Shown here: piece after piece, positions 1-8,138 of the stretch
Numbering within the stretch: the stretch's first letter is position 1
Layout of the letters: each line of letters opens with the position of its first letter
Source of the DNA: Oscillospiraceae bacterium
Lineage (GTDB): Bacteria > Bacillota_A > Clostridia > Oscillospirales > Oscillospiraceae
Reading direction: 5' to 3'
DNA length: 10,413 bases
Assembly: GCA_902789835.1 (NCBI GenBank)
Contig: CADAPN010000182.1
Coordinates: 1-10,413, forward strand
The notes under the pieces: model-generated
Databases searched by the model: none
Seen by the model: only the letters and a program-made list of their open reading frames with translations
Told to the model about the DNA's origin: nothing
Translations under genes and position numbers: made by a program

Positions 1-2715
1 GAGGCCCAGAACTTCGCCCGTGGACTTCATCTCGGGGCCGAGAATGGAGTTTGCATCCGAGAGTTTTTCAAAAGAGAACACGGGGACCTTTACGGCATAA
101 TAAGGCGGGGTTCTCCAAAGCCCGGTACCGTAGCCCAGATCCTTCAGCTTTGCCCCCAGCATAATCCGTGACGCCAGGTCCACCATGGGAACATTCGTCA
201 CCTTGGAGATGTACGGCACAGTGCGGGAAGCGCGGGGGTTGACCTCGATGACATAGAGCTCCCCTTCATAGATCAGGTACTGGATGTTCACCAGGCCGCG
301 GGTGCCCAGGGCAAGCGTCAGCTTCTCAGAAACATCGCAGATCCGGTGCAGGAAGGGGTCGGTCAGGTTGTAGGGCGGGTAGACCGCGATGGAGTCGCCG
401 CTGTGGACGCCGGCCCGCTCGATGTGCTCCATGATGCCGGGGATCAGGACATCCGTGCCGTCCGAGATGACATCCACCTCCAGCTCGATGCCGGGCATGT
501 ACTTGTCCACCAGGACGGGATTTTCGATGCCGCCGGCCAGGATGCTGCGCATGTAGGTCTCGGTGGTCTCGCGGTCCCGGGAGATGCACATGTTCTGGCC
601 GCCGATGACATAGCTGGGGCGAAGAAGCACCGGATAGCCCAGGTCCTCGGCCGCAGAGAGGGCTTCGTCCAGGGTGTTAACGCCGTGTCCCTTCGGGCGG
701 CTGATGCCGAAGCGCTCCAGCAGGGCGTCGAAGCGGGCCCGGTCCTCGGCGGTGTCAATGCTGTCGGCGGAGGTGCCCAGAATGGGAATTCCCTGTTCGG
801 AGAGAAAGCCGGTCAGCTTGATGGCCGTCTGGCCGCCGAAGGCCACCACCACACCCACAGGCTTCTCCACCCGGATAATATTCCAGACGTCTTCCGGGCA
901 GAGGGGCTCGAAGTAGAGCCGGTCGGCGGTGTCATAGTCGGTGGAGACGGTCTCGGGGTTGTTGTTCACGATGACCACGTCGTAGCCCATCTCCCGCAGG
1001 GTCCAGACGCAGTGGACCGAGCTGTAGTCGAACTCGATGCCCTGGCCGATCCGGATGGGGCCGGAGCCCAGCACCATGACCACGGGCTTTCCGCTGCGCG
1101 GGAAGCTGCGGGATTCGCAGAGCGCATCGCAGGAAGAGTAGAAATAGGGTGTCTCGGCGTCGAACTCGGCCGCGCAGGTGTCCACCATCTTGTACGAGAA
1201 GGCGGTTTCCGCCGGAAGCGCCGCTCCGGTGAGACGGCGCAGGGCGGAGTCGGGGTAGCCCAGGCGCTTGGCCAGGGCGTAATCCTCGCCGCTCAGAGGC
1301 CTGCCCGCAATACGCAGCTCAAAGGCGGCGAGGCCTTCCAGCTTCCGAAGAAAGAAGAGGTCGATCTTCGTAAGGGCATGAATCTCTTCCGGTGTCATCC
1401 CCTGCTTCAGGGCTTCGAAAACCGTAAAGAGCCGGTGGTCATCCTGATCCAGCAGCCGCGCATGGAGCGGACGCGGATCCGCGGATGGAAGGTTCAGACT
1501 GTCCAGAGAGATTTCCGCGCCGCGCACCGCCTTCATCATGGCCATCTCGAAGCTCGGCGCGATGGCCATGACCTCGCCCGTGGCTTTCATCTGGGTCCCC
1601 AGACGGCGCGAGGCATGGGGGAACTTGTCAAAGGGCCATTTCGGCAGCTTCACCACCACATAGTCCAGCGCCGGCTCAAAGCAGGCGCAGGTCTTGCCGG
1701 TGATATCGTTGGGGATCTCGTCCAGGGTATAGCCCAGGGCCAGGCGCGTGCTGATCTTCGCGATAGGATAGCCGGTGGCCTTCGACGCCAGGGCCGAGGA
1801 ACGGGAAACGCGAGGATTGACCTCGATGACCGCGTATTCAAAGCTCTCGGGGTTCAGCGCGAACTGACAGTTGCAGCCGCCGACGATGCCGAGGGCGGTG
1901 ATGATGTCAAGCGCCGCGCTGCGCAGCATCTGGTACTCTCTGTCCGCCAGCGTCAGAGCCGGCGCCACCACGATGGAATCGCCGGTATGGATGCCCACCG
2001 GATCGAAGTTCTCCATGCTGCAGACGGCGATCACGTTGCCGGCTGCGTCGCGCATGGTTTCAAACTCGATCTCCTTCCAGCCGGACACACACTTCTCGAT
2101 GAGCACCTGGGTAATGGGGGAAAGATCCAGGCCGTTGCGCGCGATGGAAGAGAGCTCCTCCGGGGTATCCGCGATGCCGCCGCCAGTGCCGCCCAGGGTA
2201 TAGGCCGGACGGACGATAACCGGGTAGCCGATCTCCGAGGCGATCTGCAGCGCCTGCTCCACCGTGGTGGCGGTGGCGGAGGGGATCACCGGCTGTCCCA
2301 TCTCTTCCAGGGTCTCACGGAAGCGCTCGCGGTCCTCGGCGCGCTCGATGCTCTCGATATCCGAGCCTAGAAGTCGTACGCCGTACTTCTGCAGGGTTCC
2401 GTCACGGCTGAGCTGCATGGCGAGGGTCAGGCCGGTCTGGCCGCCGAGGCCTGCCAGCAGGCCGTCCGGGCGCTCCTTGGCAATGATGCGGCGCAGGGTC
2501 TCCGGGGTCAGGGGTTCGAGATAAATGGCATCGGCCAGCTTCTTGTCGGTCATAATGGTGGCGGGGTTGGAATTGACCAGGACGGTCTCGATGCCTTCCT
2601 GACGCAGAATGCGGCAGGCCTGTGCGCCCGCGTAGTCAAACTCGGCCGCCTGCCCGATGACGATCGGTCCGGAACCGATCACCAGGACCTTATGGATGCT
2701 CCTGTCCTTCGGCAT
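1..2715 (-). CDS. carB: Carbamoyl-phosphate synthase large subunit, 3' end cut by window edge
   Basis: CarB uses ammonia channelled from CarA, bicarbonate and two ATP to make carbamoyl phosphate for arginine and pyrimidine synthesis in the cytoplasm. The first 905 codons are present and read without interruption. The start [22 protein letters not shown] matches the family N-terminus. The first ATP-grasp half holds [12 protein letters not shown] (about 169-180), GIHTGDS (241-247) and EVNPR (298-302). The linker carries [11 protein letters not shown] (about 508-518). The second half repeats the fold with [17 protein letters not shown] (548-564), RPSYVIGG (about 699-706) and EVNPRASR (about 824-831). 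Full-length family members have about 1,060-1,075 residues, so roughly 165 residues are outside the window: the end of the second synthetase half and the allosteric MGS-like domain. It starts 1 nt after the carA stop, so translation is probably coupled. No internal deletion was found, unlike carA. Identification is very secure. Confidence 0.97.
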   Translation of the reverse strand, partial: MPKDRSIHKVLVIGSGPIVIGQAAEFDYAGAQACRILRQEGIETVLVNSNPATIMTDKKLADAIYLEPLTPETLRRIIAKERPDGLLAGLGGQTGLTLAMQLSRDGTLQKYGVRLLGSDIESIERAEDRERFRETLEEMGQPVIPSATATTVEQALQIASEIGYPVIVRPAYTLGGTGGGIADTPEELSSIARNGLDLSPITQVLIEKCVSGWKEIEFETMRDAAGNVIAVCSMENFDPVGIHTGDSIVVAPALTLADREYQMLRSAALDIITALGIVGGCNCQFALNPESFEYAVIEVNPRVSRSSALASKATGYPIAKISTRLALGYTLDEIPNDITGKTCACFEPALDYVVVKLPKWPFDKFPHASRRLGTQMKATGEVMAIAPSFEMAMMKAVRGAEISLDSLNLPSADPRPLHARLLDQDDHRLFTVFEALKQGMTPEEIHALTKIDLFFLRKLEGLAAFELRIAGRPLSGEDYALAKRLGYPDSALRRLTGAALPAETAFSYKMVDTCAAEFDAETPYFYSSCDALCESRSFPRSGKPVVMVLGSGPIRIGQGIEFDYSSVHCVWTLREMGYDVVIVNNNPETVSTDYDTADRLYFEPLCPEDVWNIIRVEKPVGVVVAFGGQTAIKLTGFLSEQGIPILGTSADSIDTAEDRARFDALLERFGISRPKGHGVNTLDEALSAAEDLGYPVLLRPSYVIGGQNMCISRDRETTETYMRSILAGGIENPVLVDKYMPGIELEVDVISDGTDVLIPGIMEHIERAGVHSGDSIAVYPPYNLTDPFLHRICDVSEKLTLALGTRGLVNIQYLIYEGELYVIEVNPRASRTVPYISKVTNVPMVDLASRIMLGAKLKDLGYGTGLWRTPPYYAVKVPVFSFEKLSDANSILGPEMKSTGEVLGL

Positions 2716-2716
2716 G

Positions 2717-3748
2717 TCAGTCCTCCTCCCCTCTCATCATCCGCAGGAAGCGGTCAAACAGGCCCGGATAGTCCAGACCTTCACAGCTTCCGTCGTTGGC
2801 GTTGCGGAAGCTCAGGTGCGCGATGCCCTGCATGCTCTCCGTCTCCACGGCATAGCCGTGGTTCTGGGTGGTAATCCAGGTGCGCGCCCCGTCCGTGACA
2901 GGCTGGTTGGCGCCGCGGTGGCCGTACTTGAGTTTGTAGGTCCTTCCGCCCATGGCCAGGGCGCAGAGCTGATGGCCGAGGCAGATGCCGAAAATGGGAA
3001 GCTTCCCCACCAGTTTCCGGAGCTGCTGGACCTCGAAAACATTCTCCGCCGGGTCTCCGGGGCCGTTGGAGAGCATCAGTCCGTCCGGCGCCATGGCAAG
3101 AATCTCCTCGGCGGCGGTGTCGTGGGGCAACAGCGTCACCCGGCAGCCCCTTTTTTGCAGGCTGCGGATGATGTTCCGCTTGGCGCCGTAGTCCAGAAGA
3201 GCCACATGAAAGGACCCCAGAGAATCGTTCCCTGTGTTCCGCGGTTCAAAGACCTGGGCCGTCGGGGTGCTGACCTGGGTGACGACGTGACGCACCGCGT
3301 AGTCCTTGACCGGTCCGAGGTCTTCCGGAACCGTCCGGCAGAGGCAGGCGTTCATTACGCCCTGCTCACGAATCAGTCTGGTCAGGGCACGGGTATCCAC
3401 GCCGCAGATGCCCGGAATCCCCTGTTCCTTCAGGAAGGAGTCCAGCGTCCCCTCACTGCGGAAATTTGACGGAGCATTGCAGAGCTCGCGTACCACATAG
3501 CCCTTCGCATGACAGGCCCCCTCGAAGTCTTCCGGGATCAGGCCGTAGTTGCCGATCATGGGGAAGGTCTGAAGGATGATCTGCCCGGCATAGCTGGGGT
3601 CGGTCAGGGTCTCGAGGTAGCCGGTCATGCCGGTGGTAAACACCAGCTCGCCCACGGTCTCGAGGCCGGGATCGTTTCCCTTCCATGCACCAATGGGATG
3701 ACCCGCAAAGGCCATCCCGTTTTCTAATACCAGATAGACAGTTTCCAT
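2717..3748 (-). CDS. carA: Carbamoyl-phosphate synthase small (glutaminase) subunit with internal deletion removing the catalytic His/Glu
   Basis: CarA hydrolyses glutamine and passes ammonia to CarB. The 343-residue product has the normal N-terminal domain ([19 protein letters not shown], 40-57; [16 protein letters not shown], 88-103; VDTRALTR, 117-124). It also has a class I glutamine amidotransferase domain with nucleophile Cys256 in GICLGHQL and the GHRGANQPV motif (276-284). In the family, NDGxxEGL-x-YPG is followed by about 21 residues containing the SVQ-x-HPEA motif, whose His and Glu complete the Cys-His-Glu triad, and then by LFDRF. Here YPG (327-329) joins directly to LFDRF (330-334) near position 2761, so the HPEA motif is missing. 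The frame is kept. Length is also short (usual about 355-380). As written, glutaminase activity should be lost, although CarB could still use free ammonia. The start ATG has AAAGGA (3758-3763) nine bases upstream. Family assignment is certain; whether the deletion is real is not. Confidence 0.93.
   Translation of the reverse strand: METVYLVLENGMAFAGHPIGAWKGNDPGLETVGELVFTTGMTGYLETLTDPSYAGQIILQTFPMIGNYGLIPEDFEGACHAKGYVVRELCNAPSNFRSEGTLDSFLKEQGIPGICGVDTRALTRLIREQGVMNACLCRTVPEDLGPVKDYAVRHVVTQVSTPTAQVFEPRNTGNDSLGSFHVALLDYGAKRNIIRSLQKRGCRVTLLPHDTAAEEILAMAPDGLMLSNGPGDPAENVFEVQQLRKLVGKLPIFGICLGHQLCALAMGGRTYKLKYGHRGANQPVTDGARTWITTQNHGYAVETESMQGIAHLSFRNANDGSCEGLDYPGLFDRFLRMMRGEED
2722..2729 (-). promoter_or_regulatory. 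Strong ribosome binding site of carB inside the end of carA
   Basis: The minus strand reads GGAGGAGG, six bases before the carB ATG at 2715. It lies within the last codons of carA. Together with the 1-nt gap between the genes this supports translational coupling of the two subunits and fixes the carB start. Confidence 0.75.
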
Positions 3749-3770
3749 AGTGAAAGTTCCTTTAACACGG

Positions 3771-3827
3771 TCACGGATGAGATATTTTCTTGTAACCCCC
3801 GCCGGAGGCGGGGGTTACAGATATCAT
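3771..3827 (-). other. Possible 18-codon leader ORF upstream of carA
   Basis: On the minus strand an ATG at 3827 opens a short frame encoding MISVTPASGGGYKKISHP, ending in TGA at 3773-3771. An AAAGGA ribosome site (3837-3842) sits nine bases upstream of the ATG, the same sequence and spacing as carA itself. The hairpin at 3791-3819 lies entirely inside this frame. The peptide has no arginine codon, so it is not a classical arginine attenuator leader. It could be a chance frame created by the palindrome. No homologue is recognised. Confidence 0.2.
3791..3819. repeat. Perfect 13-bp stem, 3-base loop palindrome in the argF-carA spacer
   Basis: TGTAACCCCCGCC (3791-3803) pairs perfectly with GGCGGGGGTTACA (3807-3819) around a GGA loop. 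Flanking sequence on either strand has no run of T after the stem, so it does not look like an intrinsic terminator. The core CCGCCGGAGGCGGGGG (3799-3814) recurs exactly at 6838-6853, which suggests a small dispersed palindromic (REP-like) element. In RNA it would form a very stable hairpin that could stabilise or separate the argF and carAB messages. This 118-nt spacer (3749-3866) is the longest gap in the window. No convincing promoter is visible in it. Confidence 0.75.
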
Positions 3828-3866
3828 CGTGTTTATTCCTTTAGCAGGCCGCTGACGAACCACTCC

Positions 3867-4850
3867 TTACAGCGTCGCAGCCATGACCGCCTTGATGGTG
3901 TGCATGCGGTTTTCCGCCTCATCGAAAACGATGGACTGGGGGCTCTCAAAGACCTCATCCGTCACTTCCATGGCTTCCAGGCCGAACTTCTCATGAATCG
4001 CGACGCCGTTCTCGGTCTCCAGGTCGTGATAGGCTGGCAGGCAGTGCATGAAGCGGCACTGCGGCCCTGCGGTCTCCATCAGCGTCTGTGTCACCTGATA
4101 CGGCAGGAGGTCGTGAATACGCTCCGCCCAGACCTCTTCCGGCTCGCCCATGGAAACCCAGATATCCGTATACAGGACATCCGCGTTCTGAACGGCCTTC
4201 ATCGGGTCGGTTTCAAACTCCAGCGTCGCGCCGGTCTCGGCCGCAACGGCCCGGCATTCTTCAATCAGCGCCGCGTCCGGGAAATACTTCTCCGGAGCGC
4301 AGGCCACAAAGTGCAGGCCCATCTTGGCACAGCCGACCATCAGGGAATTGCCCATGTTGTAGCGGGCATCCCCGAGGTACACCAGTTTCTTTCCTTTCAG
4401 CTCGCCGAAGTGCTCCCGGATCGTGAGGAAGTCCGCCAGGATCTGGGTGGGATGGAACTCATTGGTCAGGCCGTTCCACACCGGCACCCCGGAGTAAGCG
4501 GCGAGCTTCTCCACGCGCGTCTGTTCAAATCCGCGGTACTCAATGCCGTCGAACATCCGGCCCAGGACACGGGCCGTGTCGGCGATGCTCTCCTTCTTCC
4601 CCAGCTGTGAGCTCTTGGGGTCCAGGTACACCGGATGCATTCCGAGATCCGCCGCGGCTACTTCAAAGCTGCAGCGTGTCCGGGTACTGGTCTTCTCAAA
4701 CACCAGGGCGATGTTCTTTCCCTCGTGAAGCCGGTGCGGAATCCCGGCCTTTTTCTTCGCCTTCAGGTCGGCTGCCAGATCCAGCAGACCTTCGATCTCT
4801 GCCGGTGTAAAGTCCAGCAGCTTCAGAAAGCTCTTTCCCTTCAGATTCAT
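3867..4850 (-). CDS. argF: Ornithine carbamoyltransferase
   Basis: The enzyme joins carbamoyl phosphate to ornithine to give citrulline, in the cytoplasm and usually as a trimer. The 327-residue product is complete. It has the carbamoyl-phosphate motif STRTR (55-59), [15 protein letters not shown] (94-108), HPTQ (133-136), the ornithine-side SMGE (233-236), the active-site HCLPAYHD (269-276) with Cys270, and a C-terminus typical of the family ([12 protein letters not shown]). A GTG two codons upstream (4856) is in frame. ATG 4850 is preferred because AAAGGAG lies seven bases before it and it forms an ATGA overlap with the argD stop. It follows argD in the operon and is separated from carA by 118 nt, placing the carbamoyl-phosphate consumer next to its producer. 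No missing motif was seen. The related aspartate transcarbamoylase is excluded by the ornithine-specific motifs. Confidence 0.97.
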   Translation of the reverse strand: MNLKGKSFLKLLDFTPAEIEGLLDLAADLKAKKKAGIPHRLHEGKNIALVFEKTSTRTRCSFEVAAADLGMHPVYLDPKSSQLGKKESIADTARVLGRMFDGIEYRGFEQTRVEKLAAYSGVPVWNGLTNEFHPTQILADFLTIREHFGELKGKKLVYLGDARYNMGNSLMVGCAKMGLHFVACAPEKYFPDAALIEECRAVAAETGATLEFETDPMKAVQNADVLYTDIWVSMGEPEEVWAERIHDLLPYQVTQTLMETAGPQCRFMHCLPAYHDLETENGVAIHEKFGLEAMEVTDEVFESPQSIVFDEAENRMHTIKAVMAATL

Positions 4851-6010
4851 GCACACGCTCCTTTGATCACATTGATCGCCTTCATCAATACATCTTCCGG
4901 AATATTGAGTGCCGGGAGCAGCCGGACTTTGTCCTTCGCCGTGAGGCAGAGAACTCCGTTCTCCATGCAGGCCTTCACCACGTCGGAAGCCGGCTTTACG
5001 GTCTTGATGCCGATCATGAGGCCCATGCCGCTGACGCTCTCCACGCCGGGGGCCCCCTGCAGGGCTTCAAAGGCCATGGCACTCTTTTTCTTTACGTCCG
5101 ACAGGAGCTTTTCATCGATCCGCTTCAGGATGCTCAGCGCCCCTGCGCAGCAGACGGGGTTTCCGCCGAAGGTGGAGCCGTGGTCACCGGCCCCCAGGGT
5201 AAACTCGGTCTTCTCTCCGTAGAGCACCGCCCCCAGAGGAAGTCCGCCGCCGAGGCCCTTCGCTGTGGAGATCACATCCGGCTGCACTCCGAAGTTCATA
5301 TAGGCGTAGAGCTCGCCGGTACGGCCGTTGCCGGTCTGTACCTCATCCACCATCAGGAGGATGTCTTCCGCCTTGCAGAACTCCGCAAGGCCTGTGACAA
5401 AGTCTTTCTGCAGCGGGATGACGCCGCCCTCGCCCTGGATGCATTCGATCAGGACCGCGGCGGCTTTGTTCTGAAGCGCTGCGTTCTTCACCGCCTCCAG
5501 GTTGTTCGCCGGGGCGTGGACAAAGCCCGGGGTCAGCGGCTGGAACAGCTCGTGATAATGGTCCTGGCCCGTGGCGGCTAATGTCGTGAGGGTCCGCCCG
5601 TGGAAGCTGTTTTCCAGGGTCACGATGGTGAAGTACTCCGGTCCCTTCTTCTCGGCGGCGTACTTGCGGGCGGCCTTGATGGCGCCCTCGTTGGCCTCCG
5701 CGCCGGAGTTGCAGAAGAAAACCTTTTTCATGCCGGTCTTCTCACAGAGCAGCTTTGCCAGCATGGCACAGGGCTCGGTGTAATAGAGGTTTGACATATG
5801 CTGAAGCTTGCCAAGCTGTTCGGTCACCGCCGCCTTCCACTCGTCATCGGCAATGCCGAAGGCGGTAACGCCGATGCCGCTGCCCATATCAATGTATTCC
5901 TTGCCGGTCTCGTCATAGACCAGGGATCCTTTGCCGCATACCAGCTCCACCGGGAAGCGCGCATAGGTATTTGCGATAAATTCCTTATCGATGCTCTTCA
6001 GTTCTGACAT
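4847..6010 (-). CDS. argD: Acetylornithine aminotransferase
   Basis: This PLP enzyme transfers an amino group from glutamate to N-acetylglutamate semialdehyde, giving N-acetylornithine. The 387-residue product is full length for the class III (subgroup II) aminotransferases. Motifs in order are [10 protein letters not shown] (39-48), CNSGAEANE (100-108, PLP phosphate contact), SFHGRT (135-140), [11 protein letters not shown] (222-232, Asp222 to the PLP ring nitrogen), [14 protein letters not shown] (248-261, Schiff-base Lys251) and [10 protein letters not shown] (277-286). The start overlaps the end of argB by 13 nt and has GAGGAG (6019-6024) eight bases upstream. It ends in an ATGA overlap with argF. 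The position between argB and argF supports the biosynthetic acetylornithine role over a GABA or catabolic succinylornithine role, although the same fold can also serve succinyldiaminopimelate. No lesion was found. Confidence 0.96.
   Translation of the reverse strand: MSELKSIDKEFIANTYARFPVELVCGKGSLVYDETGKEYIDMGSGIGVTAFGIADDEWKAAVTEQLGKLQHMSNLYYTEPCAMLAKLLCEKTGMKKVFFCNSGAEANEGAIKAARKYAAEKKGPEYFTIVTLENSFHGRTLTTLAATGQDHYHELFQPLTPGFVHAPANNLEAVKNAALQNKAAAVLIECIQGEGGVIPLQKDFVTGLAEFCKAEDILLMVDEVQTGNGRTGELYAYMNFGVQPDVISTAKGLGGGLPLGAVLYGEKTEFTLGAGDHGSTFGGNPVCCAGALSILKRIDEKLLSDVKKKSAMAFEALQGAPGVESVSGMGLMIGIKTVKPASDVVKACMENGVLCLTAKDKVRLLPALNIPEDVLMKAINVIKGACA
4858..4864 (-). promoter_or_regulatory. Ribosome binding site that decides the argF start
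   Basis: AAAGGAG on the minus strand ends seven bases before the ATG at 4850, ideal spacing. It would be only one base from the alternative GTG at 4856. This selects the ATG that overlaps the argD stop codon. Confidence 0.75.
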
Positions 6011-6829
6011 AATTCTGTCTCCTCTCCGTATACCATCGTCCCCGCACCTTCGTCCGTCAGGATCTCCATGAGGATCGAGTGCGGCACTCTACCGTCCATG
6101 ATAATCACACGCTCCACGCCGCGGTGGATGGCGTCGATGCAGCATTCCACCTTCGGGATCATGCCGCCCGCGATGACTTTTTCTTCAAAAAGCTTGACGG
6201 CCTCGCCGATGGTCAGTTCCGGGATCAGGGTGTTCGGATCGTTTTTGTCCCGCAGAACCCCGGCGATGTCCGTCATCATGATCAGTCGCTCGGCGCCCAG
6301 CGCACCGGCAATGTAAGCCGCGGCCGTATCGCCGTTGATGTTGTAGGTGTTGCCCTCTTTGTCGCAGCCCAGCGTGGAGATTACGGGGATGTATCCCTTC
6401 TCCAGCAGGTCCATCACCGGCTCGATGTTCACGCCGGTGATGCTCCCGACATAACCCAGCTCAGCCCGCTTCATCCTCGCTTCGATCAGGCCGCCGTCCA
6501 TGCCCGAGATGCCCATGGCCTTGCCGCCCTTGACCTCCAGAAGCTTTACCAGCGTCTTGTTGACCTTGCCGGCGAGGACCATCTGGACGATGTCCACGGT
6601 CTCCTGGTCCGTGACGCGAAGCCCGTCCACAAACTCCGGCTTCTTGCACGACCCGCACGCCTACCAGCCACAGCAGGACAATATCCTCCATGACCTGCTC
6701 GCGCAGTTCCTCGCTGACCATGGCGTTGCCGCCGTACTTGACCACAACGATCTTTCCGTTGTACTGCCGGATATAGGGCAGGGCCTGGGTCAGCACCTGG
6801 GCCCTCTGGCTGTTTGTAAACTGATTCAT
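5998..6829 (-). pseudogene. argB: Acetylglutamate kinase, broken by a short frameshifting deletion
   Basis: ArgB phosphorylates N-acetylglutamate with ATP, the usual feedback-controlled step of the pathway. Codons 1-61 (6829-6647) give a normal start with VVVKYGGNAM (28-37, containing the conserved Lys31) and DIVLLWLVGVRVV. From 6645 a different frame gives KKPEFVDGLRVTDQETVDIVQMVLAGKVNK and continues cleanly for 215 residues to the stop, including ISTLGCDKEG, NINGDTAAAYIAGAL, GGMIPKVECC and a typical C-terminal DEGAGTMV. Family members have about 16-18 further residues at the junction, including the HGGGPE loop that binds the substrate. So about 50 nt (2 modulo 3) seem to be lost near 6646. 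The two parts plus the missing piece add up to about 293 residues, the usual length. As written the protein would be truncated and inactive. The ribosome site is weak and lies in a hairpin. Confidence 0.93.
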
Positions 6830-6860
6830 GTCAGGGTCCGCCGGAGGCGGGGGATGACAT
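6828..6860. repeat. Imperfect palindrome in the argJ-argB spacer, sharing its core with the argF-carA palindrome
   Basis: ATGTCA (6828-6833) pairs with TGACAT (6855-6860), and TCCGCC pairs with GGCGGG around a GGA loop (one of the six pairs is G-T). A 3-by-3 internal mismatch separates the two helices. The 16-base core CCGCCGGAGGCGGGGG (6838-6853) is identical to 3799-3814, while the outer arms differ. The outer arm takes in two bases of the argB start codon, and the only Shine-Dalgarno-like stretch (GGCGGA, minus strand of 6837-6842) is inside the stem. The structure fills almost the whole 36-nt gap between the argJ stop and the argB start. It could limit argB translation or stabilise an RNA end. 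Confidence 0.6.
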
Positions 6861-6865
6861 TCTTT

Positions 6866-8101
6866 TTAGGTCCGGTAGTCTCCGTTGATTTTCACGTAAT
6901 CATACGTAAGGTCGCAGCCCCAGGCGGTGGCTGCCGCTTCCCCGTCGCCAAGGGTGATCAGGATGTCGATTTCCTTCTCGTGCAGGATCTCCGCCGCCTT
7001 CTCCTCGGAGAAGGGGACGCCGGCGCCATTCTCGCAGACCGTGACATCGCCTGCCGCGGAATGGAAAACCACATCCACCTTGTGGATGTCGACGTCCGCG
7101 CCGCTGTACCCGATGGCGCAGAGCACGCGGCCCCAGTTGGCGTCCTCGCCGAACATGGCCGCCTTGGTCAGGCTTGAGCTGATGACGCTGCGGGCGACCG
7201 TCTTTGCCGCCTTCTCGTCCTTCGCCCCGGTGACGGAGCATTCCAGAAGCTTCGTCGCGCCCTCGCCGTCTCCGGCGATCATCCGGCAGAGCTGGACATT
7301 CACGGTGTTCAGGGCGCACATAAAGGTACTGAAGTCCTCACCCTCTTCCGTGATCTCCTCATTTCCGGCAAGACCGTTGGCGAGGATCGTCACCATGTCG
7401 TTGGTGGAGGTGTCGCCGTCCACGCTGATCATGTTGAAGGTGGTCTGGATATCGCCGGAGAGCGCCTTCTGAAGCATGGGTGCGCTGATCGCGGCGTCCG
7501 TGGTCAGGAAGACCAGCATGGTGGCCATATTGGGGTGGATCATGCCGCTGCCCTTGGCGATGCCGCCCAGATGACAGGTTTTTCCCCCCAGTTCAAACTC
7601 CACCGCAACTTCTTTCTTCTTTGTGTCGGTGGTCATGATGGCGTGGCAGGCCTCCTCGCTTCCTTCCGCGGACAGCGCCGCCACCAGCGGCGGAATGCCC
7701 GCGGCAATGGGGGCGATGGGAAGCGGCTGCCCGATGACACCGGTGGAAGCCACCACCACGTCAGTCGCGGCAATCCCGAGTGCCTCGCCCAGGAGGCTGC
7801 TCATCGTCTCGGCAATTTCGATGCCGTCGGCGTTGCAGGTGTTGGCGTTGCCGCTGTTGCAGATGACCGCCTGGGCTTTGCCGTCGGCGATGTGGTTCTT
7901 TGTCACGGTCAGGGGCGCGCCCTTGACGAGGTTCGTGGTATAAACGGCCGCGGCATTCGCCTTCACGTCGCTTACGATGAGGCCAAGGTCTTTCTTGTTC
8001 GGGTTCTTCCGGATTCCGCAGTATACCCCCGCAGCCTGAAAGCCTTTTGCGGCACAGACACCGCCGCCGATGGGTTTAATCGTTGAGGCAGGATTGTTCA
8101 T
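6866..8101 (-). CDS. argJ: Ornithine acetyltransferase / amino-acid acetyltransferase (ArgJ)
   Basis: ArgJ moves the acetyl group from N-acetylornithine to glutamate, recycling acetyl in the pathway; bifunctional forms also acetylate glutamate from acetyl-CoA. The 411-residue product is a complete, self-cleaving Ntn-like precursor. It has CNSGNANTCN (81-90), STGVIGQPLP (119-128), TTDTKKK (157-163), KGSGMIHPNMATML (183-196) with the cleavage nucleophile Thr194, NMISVDGDTSTND and the C-terminal YVKINGDYRT. The frame extends 22 codons upstream, but the ATG at 8101 is chosen because AAGGAG is eight bases before it and the protein then starts as family members do. It is 37 nt after argC. The absence of argA in the window is compatible with a bifunctional ArgJ, but the second activity cannot be read from sequence alone. 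No lesion was seen. Confidence 0.96.
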   Translation of the reverse strand: MNNPASTIKPIGGGVCAAKGFQAAGVYCGIRKNPNKKDLGLIVSDVKANAAAVYTTNLVKGAPLTVTKNHIADGKAQAVICNSGNANTCNADGIEIAETMSSLLGEALGIAATDVVVASTGVIGQPLPIAPIAAGIPPLVAALSAEGSEEACHAIMTTDTKKKEVAVEFELGGKTCHLGGIAKGSGMIHPNMATMLVFLTTDAAISAPMLQKALSGDIQTTFNMISVDGDTSTNDMVTILANGLAGNEEITEEGEDFSTFMCALNTVNVQLCRMIAGDGEGATKLLECSVTGAKDEKAAKTVARSVISSSLTKAAMFGEDANWGRVLCAIGYSGADVDIHKVDVVFHSAAGDVTVCENGAGVPFSEEKAAEILHEKEIDILITLGDGEAAATAWGCDLTYDYVKINGDYRT

Positions 8102-8109
8102 GGTTATTT

Positions 8110-8115
8110 CTCCTT
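8110..8115 (-). promoter_or_regulatory. Ribosome binding site that decides the argJ start
   Basis: AAGGAG on the minus strand lies eight bases before the ATG at 8101, in the 37-nt gap after argC. It rules out the longer frame that would begin inside the end of argC. Confidence 0.7.
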
Positions 8116-8138
8116 CAAAGGGGTTCAGTTTCGCTCTG

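Noticed and set aside
346..2370. 674-codon open frame on the plus strand, opposite carB
   Set aside because: It is antisense to an unmistakable carB reading frame. Its product is low-complexity and rich in His, Gly, Arg and Ala, as expected from the complement of GC-rich codons, with no recognisable domain.
2657..3469. 270-codon plus-strand frame opposite carA
   Set aside because: Antisense shadow of carA with no recognisable domain. The minus strand carries clear CarA motifs throughout.
3785..3825. Intrinsic terminator between argF and carA
   Set aside because: The stem is strong, but on the minus strand it is followed by AGAAAATATC and on the plus strand by GATATCATCG; neither is a U-tract.
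3749..3866. Separate carAB promoter or ARG box in the argF-carA spacer
   Set aside because: No well-spaced -35/-10 pair and no AT-rich ARG-box-like palindrome could be recognised by eye. A weak promoter cannot be excluded.
4851..4856. GTG start for argF two codons upstream of the ATG
   Set aside because: It would sit one base from the ribosome site. The ATG at 4850 has correct spacing and the ATGA overlap seen elsewhere in this operon.
6640..6655. Programmed ribosomal frameshift joining the two argB parts
   Set aside because: No slippery heptamer is apparent at the junction, and a frameshift would still leave out the HGGGPE segment, which is in no frame. A deletion fits better. The same argument applies to argH near 10124.
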